Origin: Branchiostoma floridae
Lineage: Eukaryota; Chordata; Leptocardii; Amphioxiformes; Branchiostomatidae
NCBI RefSeq assembly: GCF_000003815.2
Contig: NC_049988.1
Location: 19,719,335 to 19,783,334 of the forward strand
DNA length: 64,000 nucleotides
Reading direction: 5' to 3'
Under the pieces are notes generated by a model. The model made no database searches and was not told where the DNA came from. It was given only the letters and a program-made list of their open reading frames with translations. Below are positions 36,193 through 47,485 of the stretch, piece by piece (position 1 is the stretch's first letter; the number at the start of each line of letters is the position of its first letter). The translations under genes and the position numbers were made by a program.

Positions 36193-36637
36193 GGGGTGGG
36201 TACCGGTACAGAAAATCCAGGTCCGGTTCAGGTCCAGAGGATCAGGTCCAGGTCCAGACCCGAACCTGATTCAGTATATGAAAACTTGTGAATGGACGAT
36301 ACTAAAAAAAAATAAAGGTTCGTTTCGCTACAAAGAAATCTGTTTTGTGTAGTATTCAACACCCACGAGCGTCTTGAAATCCTACAAGGATAACTACCTC
36401 TGTACGATTGACTGTAAAAGTTGGTAAAAATTACCATAGACTCTGCTCTACTTCGCACTTCTAATTTTCCTCGACCGATAAGCCTCAAAACATATGAACG
36501 CCTGATCATATAAACTGTTTATTTTCAAATCGTTCCACTTTCGTCTACCGATTGTTTTTAGGTCCGGTTTTTCTGGACCGGTCCAATGAGAAAAACCGGT
36601 TTTGTACCGGTCCACTGTACCGGTACCAACCCCCACA
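36193..36637. mobile_element. hAT-like element, intact ends and 8-bp duplication
   Basis: The ends ggggtgggtaccggtac and gtaccggtaccaaccccc are inverted, and GTAGACTA flanks both sides (36185-36192 and 36638-36645). The copy at 12070-13428 is in the opposite orientation. Confidence 0.82.
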
Positions 36638-37214
36638 GTAGACTAAACGTGTATCAGCATGATAAAAATGTCGTAGTATGAAGATAATGTTGTCACTGAA
36701 CTTACGAAAGTGTTTACCTGTGCTATCCTTTCGTATCGCTAGGAGGCTCCTCTAATCACATTGATCTGTCTGAATTGTCACATACCGAAAACCAAGACAA
36801 CAATGTTCGTGGTCGTCTGCTCAACAGACGGTCCATACTTGTGTATTAGTTACTGTAATAATCATATCGTAACTCAAGTTAACTGTACACCCGGTACATT
36901 ACCTTACGTTTTCTTACAAAACTGTTCCTATCATATGTGACGAATAGTATATTCTGATGTACATCATCGTTCAAGTATATATCTGTGTACATTCATTAAA
37001 GAAGTGAACCTTACTTGACCGTGTGAACAGATGACACACATGAATTGAATGTTTCCGACTATATCATGGCCTCACAGTGGCCAAAACATCGTACCTGAAT
37101 ACCGTAAAAGGTTATCCACATTATCCGTTTTACAATTAAACTGTGTACTTCATATAAGTGGCTTTCTTGTGAGGTCTCCTCGAACCACATACTCTAGAAA
37201 TACTCTATTCCTTT

Positions 37215-37620
37215 GCGATGACCTTAGCGATGGCTGTACCAAATGACAAGTTGTCATTCTTTAGCCTGGTATTCAGCCGTAATATAGCTCCCGAGTCTCT
37301 TCTCTCGTCTTTGCAATTGTGTAATTGCAAAGAGGAGAGAAGAGAATCGGGAGCTATATTACGGCTGGCTACCAGGCTACTCATTCTTGTCAAAGTCGAA
37401 ACGGACGCTGTACCAAAGACAAATGGAACTCTTAAACCGAAAGCGACCAAGCTTGAGTTTGACTTTATTCCTTAGAGATATACCATTCCTTTTAGAAGAT
37501 CGTAGCGAATACTGTACCGAACGGCAACTTGTTATTCTTTTCAAAGTCGAAACGGACGCTGTACCAAAGACAAATGGCACTGTAAAACCGAAAGCGAACA
37601 AGCTTAGGGACCTGTGGGCA
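37215..37620. repeat. Duplicated block with an inserted hairpin element
   Basis: Two units carry caaagtcgaaacggacgctg and taccaaagacaaatgg in order (37390-37455 and 37530-37600). The first unit is split by the hairpin 37262-37379. Confidence 0.8.
37262..37379. mobile_element. Near-perfect long hairpin (foldback MITE)
   Basis: The ends are TAGCCTGGTA and TACCAGGCTA. The arms pair over almost the whole length (about 55 of 59 positions by eye). TCATTCTT occurs on both sides (37254-37261 and 37381-37388), with one extra c on the right. Confidence 0.88.
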
Positions 37621-38647
37621 TCCGGTCTTGTCAAGGACACGGCGAATCCCACTCCAAGGACATATGTCCATATATGGTAATCTTCCCAAAGTCAAAGCGA
37701 ACTCCATCCCGTAGAGAAATGATCTTGTTGTGAAGGTCAACGCCAACCGACGGCGTTCAATCTTGCCGAGGATTCGACGAACTCTGCTCCAAGGACAAAC
37801 GATTTTGCTGCCAAGATAAATCGATGAGTCTTAATGACTATGATCGGCTGTCCACGTCTGGCGTTCTCCGCCGGCATCTTGAACTCTTTAAACCATCATG
37901 ACATTGCTGCCAGTAGTTTGATGAGTAGAACCCGGTAGTGGTGGTAAATAACGAAGAGCAAACTCTGCACAGGTAGAAATGTCGTTCAAAGATTTACGTT
38001 CGGCAGATAAAACCACCCAAACTCACAGCTGACGACCTCTCATGATTGGTTAACAGCGCCGCATAGCGTCACAGATAAGAACTACAGGCAATACTTCAAT
38101 GTGATAATTCGTGGGTGCAGGAGAGTCAACAGTTATTATAATACTCGACATGGTTCCAGCCATTATTGTATTATAAGTTTGAGTGAACTTGTCTTAGGTT
38201 ATATTCGTAGAGTCCACAACACTGGACCAACTTTGGGATTAATACACATCAGTTATCTCAACATGTGGCACTTACAACATTTGGTAACAAGAACTCTCTC
38301 ACGTTGGTTCTCTATTTGTTATCTCAGTATCAATCCAATACACCACAGAATTCAAGGCCAAATGTAATCAATAATTGAACGTATCTCATTTCCCTTTTGT
38401 GTTCTGCCCTGTTACCTTATCACATTATATACATTTGCAACGTACAGTTTCAGTTTCTTGTTTGCCAAAATGTGTACTTTACAATAGAAAATGACCAAAT
38501 CATTGTTCTCCGTTTCGGCCCTCTCTGTACACAGAACATGAGACAAACACGTCTGGGTTATAGAGACATCGGAAGCAGGCCATAAATTGGGCTGCGGAGT
38601 CCGTTACATCATTCTGTATGACCGTACGTTTCTTTGGAACAGCTACC

Positions 38648-38752
38648 AGACAACAGTTTCCAGCCAACCGTCTCCAGGTTACCGTCTCCAGGCAACCGTC
38701 TCCAGGTTACCGTCTCCAGGCAACCTATTCCAGGTAACAGTTTCCAAACGAC
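38648..38752. repeat. Minisatellite of about 12 bp
   Basis: Units alternate ccgtctccaggtta and ccgtctccaggcaa, about seven copies, with degraded ends (agtttccagcc, cagtttccaaacg). Confidence 0.88.
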
Positions 38753-39138
38753 ATTTGTAGGTAGATAAGATATTATGGCTGTACAGATTTGACCTTTGGT
38801 GTCGTCCACATGACACATGTTGAGACACAGGGCAGCAACAAGAAAAACGTCTGAAAAGAGATGAAACAATAGATGGATCACCAAACGCAATATGTACATT
38901 AAAAAACTGGCACTACAATGTACACATACAGCAATATTTTAATACTTCAACTCAAAATCACCGTCTGTTGACTTCATACAATATTTTTCAAAGCAATGGA
39001 TATAGGTTACCCCGCGGAATAAAGGTAGACTAGCGTTGTGTGTCAAGTACCTGCCATGACGTCAGCCGACCTCCCGACGTCACGGAGCAAAGTACACTTT
39101 ATCTGACGACAGGAGCATCACCTCAGGACGTTGACCTG

Positions 39139-39488
39139 AAAACTCAGGTGTAGAGAAACACTGTTTAAGTTCAGTATAGAACTACAGAACAACTCAGGTG
39201 TAGAGAAACACTGTTTAAGTTCAGTATAGAAGCACAGAACAACTCAGGTGTAGAGAAACACTGTTTAAGTTCAGTATAGAACCACAGAACAACTCAGGTG
39301 TAGAGAAACACTGTTTAAGTTCAGTATAGAACCACAGAACAACTCAGGTGTAGAGAAACACTGTTTAAGTTCAGTATAGAACCACAGAACAACTCAGGTG
39401 TAGAGAAACACTGTTTAAGTTCAGTATAGAACTACAGAACAACTCAGGTGTAGAGAAACACTGTTTAAGTTCAGTATAGAACCACAGA
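39139..39488. repeat. 50-bp minisatellite, seven units
   Basis: The unit starts aactcaggtgtagagaaaca and contains ctgtttaagttcagtataga and accacagaac. Units differ only at one or two bases (actacag, agcacag, accacag). It lies about 390 bases downstream of PLXDC exon 12 on the - strand, so it is either intronic or in the 3' region. Confidence 0.97.
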
Positions 39489-39872
39489 GCATGTTACAGG
39501 TCAGTACACAATTAGTGTAATGTGAATTTAACCTACAAATGTAACTACTGTAACAACATTCCCTTGCTCAATGTCCTCAAATAAGTATACTTAAGTAGTG
39601 TCACTAAACCTTTACCACCCAAGTCGTATGAGTATATAATCGTCAGTAAGTTCAGGCGCAAGGCCTTCTAGTTGAAATCGGATGTTCTGACAATCATTAT
39701 GTTCTTCTCTATAGTATTGTGTCAAAAGAATGGGAAATTCAAGGAAATGCGTGTTTTTTTAATGATCTTAGTGAACTCAGAGGTGGCTATTGCTAAGCAT
39801 CCCCAAATGCAATATTATCAAATTGATTCAGGACTATTGCGTAATGCGAACTTTTCCATGAAATATATTTAC

Positions 39873-40147
39873 CTGAACAACAAGAACTCCGGACCTGGAC
39901 GTTTTCCGTGAGTAGGAGTGTATGATACAGGCGAGCGCGACCACCACCACCACTACCGCCACAATGATGCCAATGATGATTTCCATCCGGATCTTTCTTC
40001 TGTTAAACTCCGTGGCGCTGCCCTTGATAGGACTGCCCACAACGCTCTTCACAGTCTCAAGGTCGTGGGTTGATATTCTCTGGCGGGAAGTGTTCTTTGC
40101 TCCGGAAGAATCGCTATTATCCACCATGCCTTTTGATTCTCTCTTGC
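39873..40147 (-). CDS. PLXDC: PLXDC-like exon 12 (stalk end, transmembrane helix, tail start)
   Basis: The 275-bp exon completes the split Gly and encodes a polar region (KRESKGMVDNSDSSGAKNTS onward), a basic stop (NRRKIRM), a hydrophobic helix (EIIIGIIVAVVVVVVALACI), then IHSYSRKTSRSGVLVVQ as the start of the cytoplasmic tail. A single helix after the PSI domain and stalk gives type I topology, as in PLXDC1/2. The acceptor is tatttcccacag and the donor is cag|gtaaat, so at least one more coding exon follows to the left. If the donor were skipped the frame would read on only briefly to a stop near 39834. Confidence 0.87.
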
Positions 40148-40244
40148 CTGTGGGAAATAAGACGGAACGAATGAAAAGGAAACTCAATAGGTCGAACTCG
40201 TGCTCAAAATGAGGAGTTAGTAGTAAATTAAGTCTTTCATACAA

Positions 40245-40530
40245 CTGATGGTGCATAGGGTGGTGCCCATCTTCGTTTAAGTAGCCATGGGTCACACAAC
40301 TTTTGTGCAATCACTACAGCAGAGGGTTAGTCCATTGACCAGTATATCGTGTGTGCGTTCAACTATCATACACTTTTCCAATAACTCTAATACTCTTTTC
40401 CAATAGCTGCGTGCTAAGGAGGAAAAGAAGTATGTAAAGTCATCCGTATGATCAGCCGGGGATTGAATTCACGACCTATACCGACTGCTACTAAGGTGAA
40501 CACTAAACCTTCTTGGTCACTACACCGTAA
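40245..40530 (-). mobile_element. tRNA-derived SINE, family B (diverged)
   Basis: It keeps gcaatcactacagcagaggg, gttagtccattgacc and the B-box side (ggggattgaattcacgacct on +), in the intron just upstream of PLXDC exon 12. Confidence 0.75.
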
Positions 40531-40641
40531 AAAGGTTTGGAACAAGAACAGCTACTGTTAGACGAAGTGGTAGGTCCGAAGCATCAACCGTTCTGAAGTT
40601 ACTTAAATGAACGTTATGTAATTTCCTCAATTTCTGGGAAA

Positions 40642-40773
40642 CATCTTAGATCGACAGTCGGCTATGCTGTGTACGAGATAATCAGGATACCCTCCGAGTT
40701 CAAAGTACGTAATATCCTGGTTACCGACAATGTAGCTGTGCAACAAAATATGACCGACTGTCGATCTAAGATG
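40642..40773. mobile_element. Short element with perfect 20-bp inverted ends
   Basis: catcttagatcgacagtcgg at 40642-40661 is the exact reverse complement of 40754-40773. The core between the arms is about 92 bases. No clear target duplication seen. Confidence 0.8.
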
Positions 40774-41163
40774 CGATGCATTTCTTCGATGGCGCGCACT
40801 CCAGTCATTCTAGTCTCCAACCAGATCCACGGTGCGTAATGTATGGTGTCAAACTTCCCCCGGTGCCCGTTTGACTCCCTTTGGACAGCTTTGATACTAT
40901 CTTATGGCACCGTAGGATCTGCTGGGAGGTTACAGTCATTCCATTTATTCCGATCTGATTTTCAGCACAAAGTCTTTCCGTTATATAATATCAAGGTTGA
41001 TCATTTTGCATAGAAGCAATGATTATTTAGAAGCCGTCAAAGGCTGGAAACGTCTTATAATAGTCTACAAGATTTCCAATTCTACATATTGAGCATATAT
41101 TCTGATAATTAATGACATATAATTAATGACGCACACTTAGTTCCAAACCAGAAAACAGCCTAC

Positions 41164-41308
41164 CTCCGGGAGTGTTCTGGTCGTTGCGCACCACCGTTGT
41201 CTGTGTGATCTGACTGTTGATTCTGACGGCTGTGTGGTTAGTGCCGTAGTTCGCGCGTGTAGCAGAGTCAGCAGTAGGCGTGGCTACAGATTTAGAGGTG
41301 CCGGGAAC
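41164..41308 (-). CDS. PLXDC: PLXDC-like exon 11 (Ser/Thr-rich stalk)
   Basis: The 145-bp exon begins VPGTSKSVATPTADSATRAN, includes YGTNHTAV with an N-glycosylation sequon (NHT), and ends TTVVRNDQNTPG with a split Gly. The composition fits an O-glycosylated extracellular stalk, so homology is weak; the call rests on the clean acceptor (ctcttcttcag), the donor (g|gtaggc) and phase continuity (0 in, 1 out) between the PSI and TM exons. Confidence 0.78.
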
Positions 41309-41332
41309 CTGAAGAAGAGAGAGTGAACGTAA

Positions 41333-41500
41333 GGCTAGACATTCAGGTAATAAGATACACCAAAAAGCAGTTACCCAGCAACTTGATATGGTGTTGGAAG
41401 CGGCCAGACGTTTCAGACAGCCATCTGGTGTCTTTTGTCAGTGACACTTTTTCACTGACATCATGGTTTTCTGAAACGTCTGGTCGCTACCAAGAGAGAG
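41333..41500. mobile_element. MITE-A copy in a PLXDC intron
   Basis: gctagacattcaggtaataa, caccaaaaagcagttaccca and cggccagacgtttcagac on the left; ctgaaacgtctggtcgctac on the right. It starts about 25 bases upstream (in gene terms) of exon 11's acceptor. Confidence 0.8.
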
Positions 41501-42225
41501 TGAACTTTATTGACTGACAGTTGTACACATTATAATGTAAAAATGATAGGACAATCAGTGATACTCTTATATCATATGAATCATGACTGCTGGAATATGA
41601 ACGGAATTGCGGATTGGCATAGTGTTTGCTACTTTCCCTTGTGATACAGTTTTTTTTTATTCACATTTCTTTAAAGAGGATGAGACGGAAAGCAGACCCT
41701 GCTTATCGAGGTCTTCTCCTCATGTAAATAAACAAAATAAAGACACACATACAGGACTACGAAACGCTAAATAACAAAGGCAAGAGATAATGATAACGAC
41801 ATGAAATAATACAATAAGGAATCAAATAACAAAGTGACGTGTAGCTGGCATACAAACTTAGAAGTAATCAAATAAGGTTATTAATCAACTTAAACAACCT
41901 GTCTATTGAACACAAGACATAACTACATGAAAATAAACAAGGAATCAAACAACAGAGTGACATATGGCTGATAAACAAACTGTGATACAGTTTCTTTTTC
42001 ATCCAGCACCACAAATGCATTCGATTAAGTAAAGAACGTATATTAGAGTTGGGACATAGCATATCATTTGAGTAGCGCAATTTTAACAATTTGTAATTGT
42101 CATAGTTTGATGCTGGGCTTTCTTCGCACACAAAGGTATACACGGATCAATGATAAGTTGTGTTGAAAAAAAAAGTGTACTATGATTACTGTCAACACAG
42201 GTGAGCTTCCATGATAGTCATTGGC
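41501..42225. other. PLXDC intron; AT-rich, LINE-like debris
   Basis: Sequence such as taataaacaaaataaagac and tgatacagtttctttttc suggests an old reversed retroelement tail, with caaataacaaagtgac and caaacaacagagtgac repeated. No exon is supported. Confidence 0.4.
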
Positions 42226-42666
42226 ATGGGTGTATCAGATTACATGTAACCTTATCTATCACCTGTAGGATGGGTGTATGAGATTACATGTAACCTTATC
42301 TATCACCTGTAGGATGGGTGTATCAGATTACATGTAACCTTATCTATCACCTGTAGGATGGGTGTATCAGATTACATGTAACCTTATCTATCACCTGTAG
42401 GATGGGTGTATCAGATTACATGTAACCTTATCTATCACCTGTAGGATGGGTGTATCAGATTACATGTAACCCTATCCATCACCTGTAAGATGGGTGTGTC
42501 AGATTACATGTAACCTTATCTATCACCTGTAGGATGGGTGTATCAGATTACATGTAACCCTATCCATCACCTGTAAGATGGGTGTATCAGATTACATGTA
42601 ACCTTATCTATCACCTGTAGGATGGGTGTATCAGTTTACAAGTAACCCTATCCATCACCTGTAGGA
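42226..42666. repeat. 44-bp minisatellite carrying repeated 5' splice sites
   Basis: The unit starts atgggtgtatcagattacat and ends tatctatcacctgtagg, about ten units. On the - strand each unit contains ctacag|gtgata or ttacag|gtgatg, the donor of PLXDC exon 10. The genuine donor (exon end 42659) belongs to the last unit. Confidence 0.96.
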
Positions 42667-42727
42667 TGGAGGGGGCGCTGGTGGTCGTCACGGGGTCCTC
42701 TTCTTCACAGACGGTCCGCGCCGCACT
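42659..42727 (-). CDS. PLXDC: PLXDC-like exon 10 (last PSI cysteine, start of stalk)
   Basis: The 69-bp exon encodes SAARTVCEEEDPVTTTSAPS followed by ILQ. Its Cys would be the eighth of the PSI domain; the Thr/Ser/Pro run begins the juxtamembrane stalk. The acceptor is tactgttccag and the donor is ctacag|gtgatg. The exon's last bases and this donor form the seed of the 44-bp minisatellite that begins immediately downstream. Phase is 0 in, 0 out. Confidence 0.85.
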
Positions 42728-42929
42728 CTGGAACAGTAAAGGCATGGATATAGGAAAAGTCTATTACAGAGCAAATTTGCCATACTGGTCAATGAGATAC
42801 ATTCGGGCATTAAAAATAAAAGACGAATAATCGTACAGTAAAGGTACAGAAAATCCATTCATATCCAGGGTCAAAATGTTTATAGTAGCGAATGGGATTT
42901 TTTATTCAAAACGTTGATGCATTTGATAG

Positions 42930-43130
42930 CGTTGCATGCAAAGTCCTGTGGTAAGCGACCCTGCCTTTGGACCAAGAAGTCGTGAGTTCTGATCCGTCTG
43001 TGTGGCTCACCCGACATTCAAGCTAATGGAAAGAGTTGCAGTCCATAGGACAGGGCGTCAAGCTAAAGTCCACTGTTCATTGTACTTGTCGAAAAGGTAG
43101 GGTAATTCTCTGTACCTGTTTATAACTTTT
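42930..43130 (+). mobile_element. tRNA-derived SINE, family D
   Basis: aagtcgtgagttctgatccg is the B box, and tccactgttcattgtacttg then tcgaaaaggtagggtaatt match the reverse of 16160-16215. Confidence 0.7.
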
Positions 43131-44172
43131 ATAGCGTCTGCCTTCTCTGATTTCACACGATTAGTGAAATATAACTGATTTGGAATGAGCTCAACTGTTT
43201 AGAGATTATTCTCATCTTTCAGTTTTTCTGTTGTGCAAATGCTCAGCCTACAAAGTACACAATTTGCCCTGTGGGGTTTACACAAGCTTGAACTTTTGAA
43301 CAGACAAACTTAATGCACAGTCTCCTGAGTAATGAAGCCTTTCTGTTCCCTCCCAGGGGAGTACAGGATTTATCTCTAAAAGTGCAGCAGTCTGGAACAG
43401 AATGATCCATGTTTGTTATAAGCATGTCTCCTGTAAAGCGGATCACCAGCAGGCCATTCATCAACGTGTATGAGGTCCGTAAGGTTGGGATGGGGAGATT
43501 CTATCAATAATTAGGATGTAGATCCACCATACTGCGGCTGGAGTATTTCCCAGGGGGGTGCTCGATAGAAAAGATTTATCGCTTATGTACTTTTGAGACT
43601 TTTATGCTTCCCTCGCTTCCGATTTGTATTGATTTTGTTAAGACTTAGGGATGATATAGGACAACCTGGGGACAATGAGGATGTCTTGTTAAATATTGTT
43701 TGCAACATTAGATAATACAGGCAAATTCAAATGAACGTCACTAAAAAATAGAATATGCCGTCCATCTCTCTGAACCTGAACAATACAGCGGTAATGTAAG
43801 GTGTAAAACTTGTAAGTCTTCATTAGCACAGCCACTCATATTTGTTTATCAAGGGCTCCTCTTGATCTTTCAAAGTTTTCTTTCATAGCGTGCTGGTCAA
43901 GTCATGTGCTTCTGAAAGACTTGAGTGATATCCTCAAATGTCAAAGTAACAACTATATACAAATTCAGTTGATGATGCTCAAAAGAACAAATTTCCTTTT
44001 CAAGTTGACGAGCTGGGACCTCTGTGTTTTTGATAAGACGTTGATCACCTTTTAGTAGGTCCGGAGCTTCAGTTTCGTTATTTGCTGAAGATTGAATAAT
44101 TCTAAAAGCTTCTTATGCTTAATATTTTCTTTTAATAAAAAAATGAAGACGGGACTTCACGCTTGGCCCTAC

Positions 44173-44233
44173 CTGATCGTCACAGCTGGCGGCCACCCAC
44201 TCCTGTCGCAACCGGTCCAGCCCATCCGAGCAC
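44173..44233 (-). CDS. PLXDC: PLXDC-like exon 9 (second half of PSI domain)
   Basis: The 61-bp exon encodes CSDGLDRLRQEWVAASCDDQ. The CS-x-G-x-DR-x-RQ-[DE]-WV motif and the next Cys match the second half of the PLXDC PSI domain. The acceptor reads gttaccag and is preceded almost at once by a (TTGA)n microsatellite in place of a normal pyrimidine tract. The donor is cag|gtaggg. Phase is 2 in, 0 out. Confidence 0.92.
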
Positions 44234-44240
44234 CTGGTAA

Positions 44241-44241
44241 C

Positions 44242-44295
<54 letters not shown>

Positions 44296-44312
44296 AAATC
44301 AATTAATCAATC
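44241..44312. repeat. (AATC)n microsatellite against a PLXDC 3' splice site
   Basis: A tetranucleotide run with a few interruptions (aataaatc). On the - strand it is (TTGA)n and ends about 8 bases before the first base of exon 9. Confidence 0.95.
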
Positions 44313-46684
44313 ACATTACAAGTTTTTTTAAATTCATTATTACATCAGACAAACACGGACACATCCTTTCTTTAAGAATAAATGCGTTTAGATTATGGTA
44401 TTTTGGTCAACACGACTGTTAAAAAAAACACCATTTAATTGATACATCCTGTCCTCCCCATCCGAACATCTGGATCAGTATTGGAGGTAAATATTTCATG
44501 GTAACTGTTAGAATTCTATTCCAGACAAATTTTACAGAAAGCTCATATAACGCATTATAATAGTAGCCAATATGTTAGTATACACGGTAAGGCACCTTTA
44601 GCGGCGCCAGTATTTCCGTTTAAAGAGCGTCTCACAGACTTACCAAAGTAAGTCTTTAAATTCGTAACACACGTCATAAAAGAGCGTGGTTTCTACTGTG
44701 CACATAAAAATACTCTTCAAAGCAAAAGGTAAGACAGGTCATGTTAAGGGCGGATTTTACAGCGACCTCGTCAACATCCTTCACAAAGAACTAATCATAA
44801 TGATCTCGTTTAAGTTGTAGTGGTATTTTTCTAAAACTTTACGAATCATATTGAAAGCCCTAGCAATGAGTACTAAGTACCATTAGGTTCAGAACGTGTT
44901 TAGTGTCACATGCAATTTGAAGGGTCATTTTGTTTTCATGACCCATGAACAGCGGCGTCGACCAATGCAACAGCGTTGCGGGAGGGTCTAAGGTCTAAGG
45001 TAAGGAACAGCGGAATCTAAACGTGAAAAGGAATAGTTTACAAAAGGAAGATGATATGGCTCAGTTACGTTTAGCTCCAAGGAAGAAAGCGTTTTTGTGG
45101 GCAACACGCATGTGCCTCGCTAGACTTTAGATAAAGGCAAATTCATAGAAATCCTCCCTTGATGTGCCGCCGGTTTTATGAAGTACATAAAAATTTCATG
45201 CTTTTCCCTATCTGGTTATATAGGCTTTTTTGATAAAATAATTAGGGGTTACAACAAAAATAACTAGGAGCTACAACAGTCCCTCTATTGATCATGATGT
45301 TAAGATATTGTCATGATTACTGTTTTTACACACACTTTAATGTCTTGTTTTATGGTATGACCAGCGGCTGATAAAAACGTTGACATTGAGGGGTTATAGC
45401 TTTCCAAAGAAGCATGGCATAGTTTGTGGACAGCATGCGTGCATCTACCTCACTGAACCTTATTCCGAATCCAATGTATGAAGTCACTTACATACAATTC
45501 ACGATGTTCCTTCCCTTTATGGAGTACTCTGGGAATTTCATTTTCTAGTTATTGAGGCTATACGAGGCTATGGCTATACGAGGTATGTGGCAATTATACC
45601 TATAATTTCAACATATGGTCGACATTATAGGTTTTACATAAACTAAAATGCCATATTTTTATATCAGTGTTTGACATAATGTAACATAGACATGACGTCG
45701 GTTTGTGGACAACACGCCTGTATCTACTTCACTGAACTTTAAACAGGGCTAATTTATATAGTCACGTAGACATTTTGCCCCTTTATTGAAAATTTGATGA
45801 CTTCCTTAGTGCGGTTATAGGGACTCTCTTAACAAAATCACTGCTGTAGAGCATTCCTTTGATGCTAACATATGGTCGGCCATAACAGTTTATACTCTAG
45901 ATTATACTGTATCATATAAGCTCTCTGGAGATTTTTGTAAAATCGAACCGGCTTTAAGGTAATCGTAACATCTGGCCATCAAATATTCAATAAACATTTC
46001 AATAAAAAACTTTTACAAGGCGTCCAAAATTTGAAACACTAATACTTGGTACAAAGGTATGGAGAATACGAACTTTCTAAACCTTAATATCTTTGTTAAG
46101 ATCAGACAAACACGAACACCGCATTTTATTAGGATCAAATGAGTTTCGATTTTATTTGTTCACCACGACTGCAACTAAGTTATACACATTTAGAACATGA
46201 AAGTAAAGGGTGAGACCCTATCTAATAAAACCACACTTCTACCGCTGCGAAGGGCCCAAAGATTAATGAATCCGCCTTTATAAAAGGTTAATAAGAACGC
46301 CGTCTGTCTCGGTACCTGATAATCAAAGATATGTAAAGCGGACCAGGTCGCACCATTGCAACATGATGAATCCGTCTTCTCAACATCAAAGTATCGTTCT
46401 CTGACCCTCCCAATCGGCTTTATAGACGAATTCACGACAAAGACCGTCATAACTTTGGTATAATGGGGCATGCTATGACCCAAGGGACACACTGTGAAGA
46501 GAATTACCGGATGGATATCGCAGCATGGGTTTACCTAGGAGTTAGGGTTTTTATATGATAGCAGTGCTTTAAGGTCTGGTAAATACCGTGATTTACAAGA
46601 AGTTATTACACAGTAATCTGCGGATGTATTTTCATCGTTATGTGTGTCATATTTCATCAATTTTCCAGGAAAGTTCCTGGAACA
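44313..46684. other. PLXDC intron; no exon seen
   Basis: AT-rich sequence with no supported exon on either strand and no clear transposon ends. Confidence 0.5.
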
Positions 46685-46852
46685 TGCCAAAAAGCAGCTA
46701 CTCATTACAAGAAAGTGGATGTGATTTTATTGGATGTTTCACTGACGAAAACTAGTCAATGCTAGTTGAAACGTCTGGCCGTTTCAAAAATCATATCCAG
46801 TTGCTTGAGTAACTGCTTTCTAGCATATCCTATTACCTGGATGTCTAACCTT
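46685..46852. mobile_element. MITE-A copy, right half best preserved
   Basis: gttgaaacgtctggccgttt, atatccagttgcttgagtaa and tcctattacctggatgtcta are present; the left arm (gccaaaaagcagctactcat) is diverged. Confidence 0.8.
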
Positions 46853-47485
46853 CAGCGACGTAACTTTCTTGAACGTTTTGTAGCATGCAGTGTAGTATTT
46901 TCATTGTGTCATATTTACTCAATTTCCGAATAGTATGAAACTTCGAACGTCTTTACGTTACGTATACATTGAAGTATTTTCGTTGTTACTTGTGTGACAT
47001 TTTATCAATTTTCCTAGGAACTTCCCGAAATGTCATGTCGTATGCATGGGAGTTACTGTGATAGCCGAAATGTTCATTCTAGGCACGCGCTTCTTAAAGA
47101 CCAAAGCCGGCATCTTCCAGACTGAATGCCGCACAGGTTTCCGGACTTAAGAAATACTTTGAGAAATGCCAGAAGGTGAAGGCAAGACGCTGGGTCGTAT
47201 TTAAGATGCATGAAGGAAGGAGAACCACTGATCCGTAACAGTGTCGGGATTATCATAGATCCTTTAACATTCAAATCCAGATCAGTGTGCAAATTGAAAT
47301 CGGAAGCAATATGGCTGATCACGACTCGTAATTAACATTGACGACTGTGGAATAATGCATGAGAAATGGGAAACTGAGGCGTCACTCACGTGGACTATGC
47401 CACAATGTGGTCAGATATTGAGCTTATGTGACATATATGTATAAAAAAAAGTCCGAATTCATGTTTGTGTGTTTGTGTATGTGTA
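46853..47485. other. PLXDC intron; no exon seen
   Basis: Single-copy-looking sequence. The 82-codon - frame at 47074-47322 has no recognisable domain. Confidence 0.45.

Noticed and set aside
38444-38530. Alternative PLXDC tail exon on the - strand after tctgtgtacag
   Set aside because: The resulting peptide is short, ends in a stop and has no family likeness.
39051-39102. Possible next PLXDC exon on the - strand (acceptor gtcgtcag, then IKCTLLRDVGRSADVMA)
   Set aside because: Splice signals and phase fit and the patch is locally GC-rich, but no residue pattern convincingly matches the PLXDC tail. It stays an unproven candidate.
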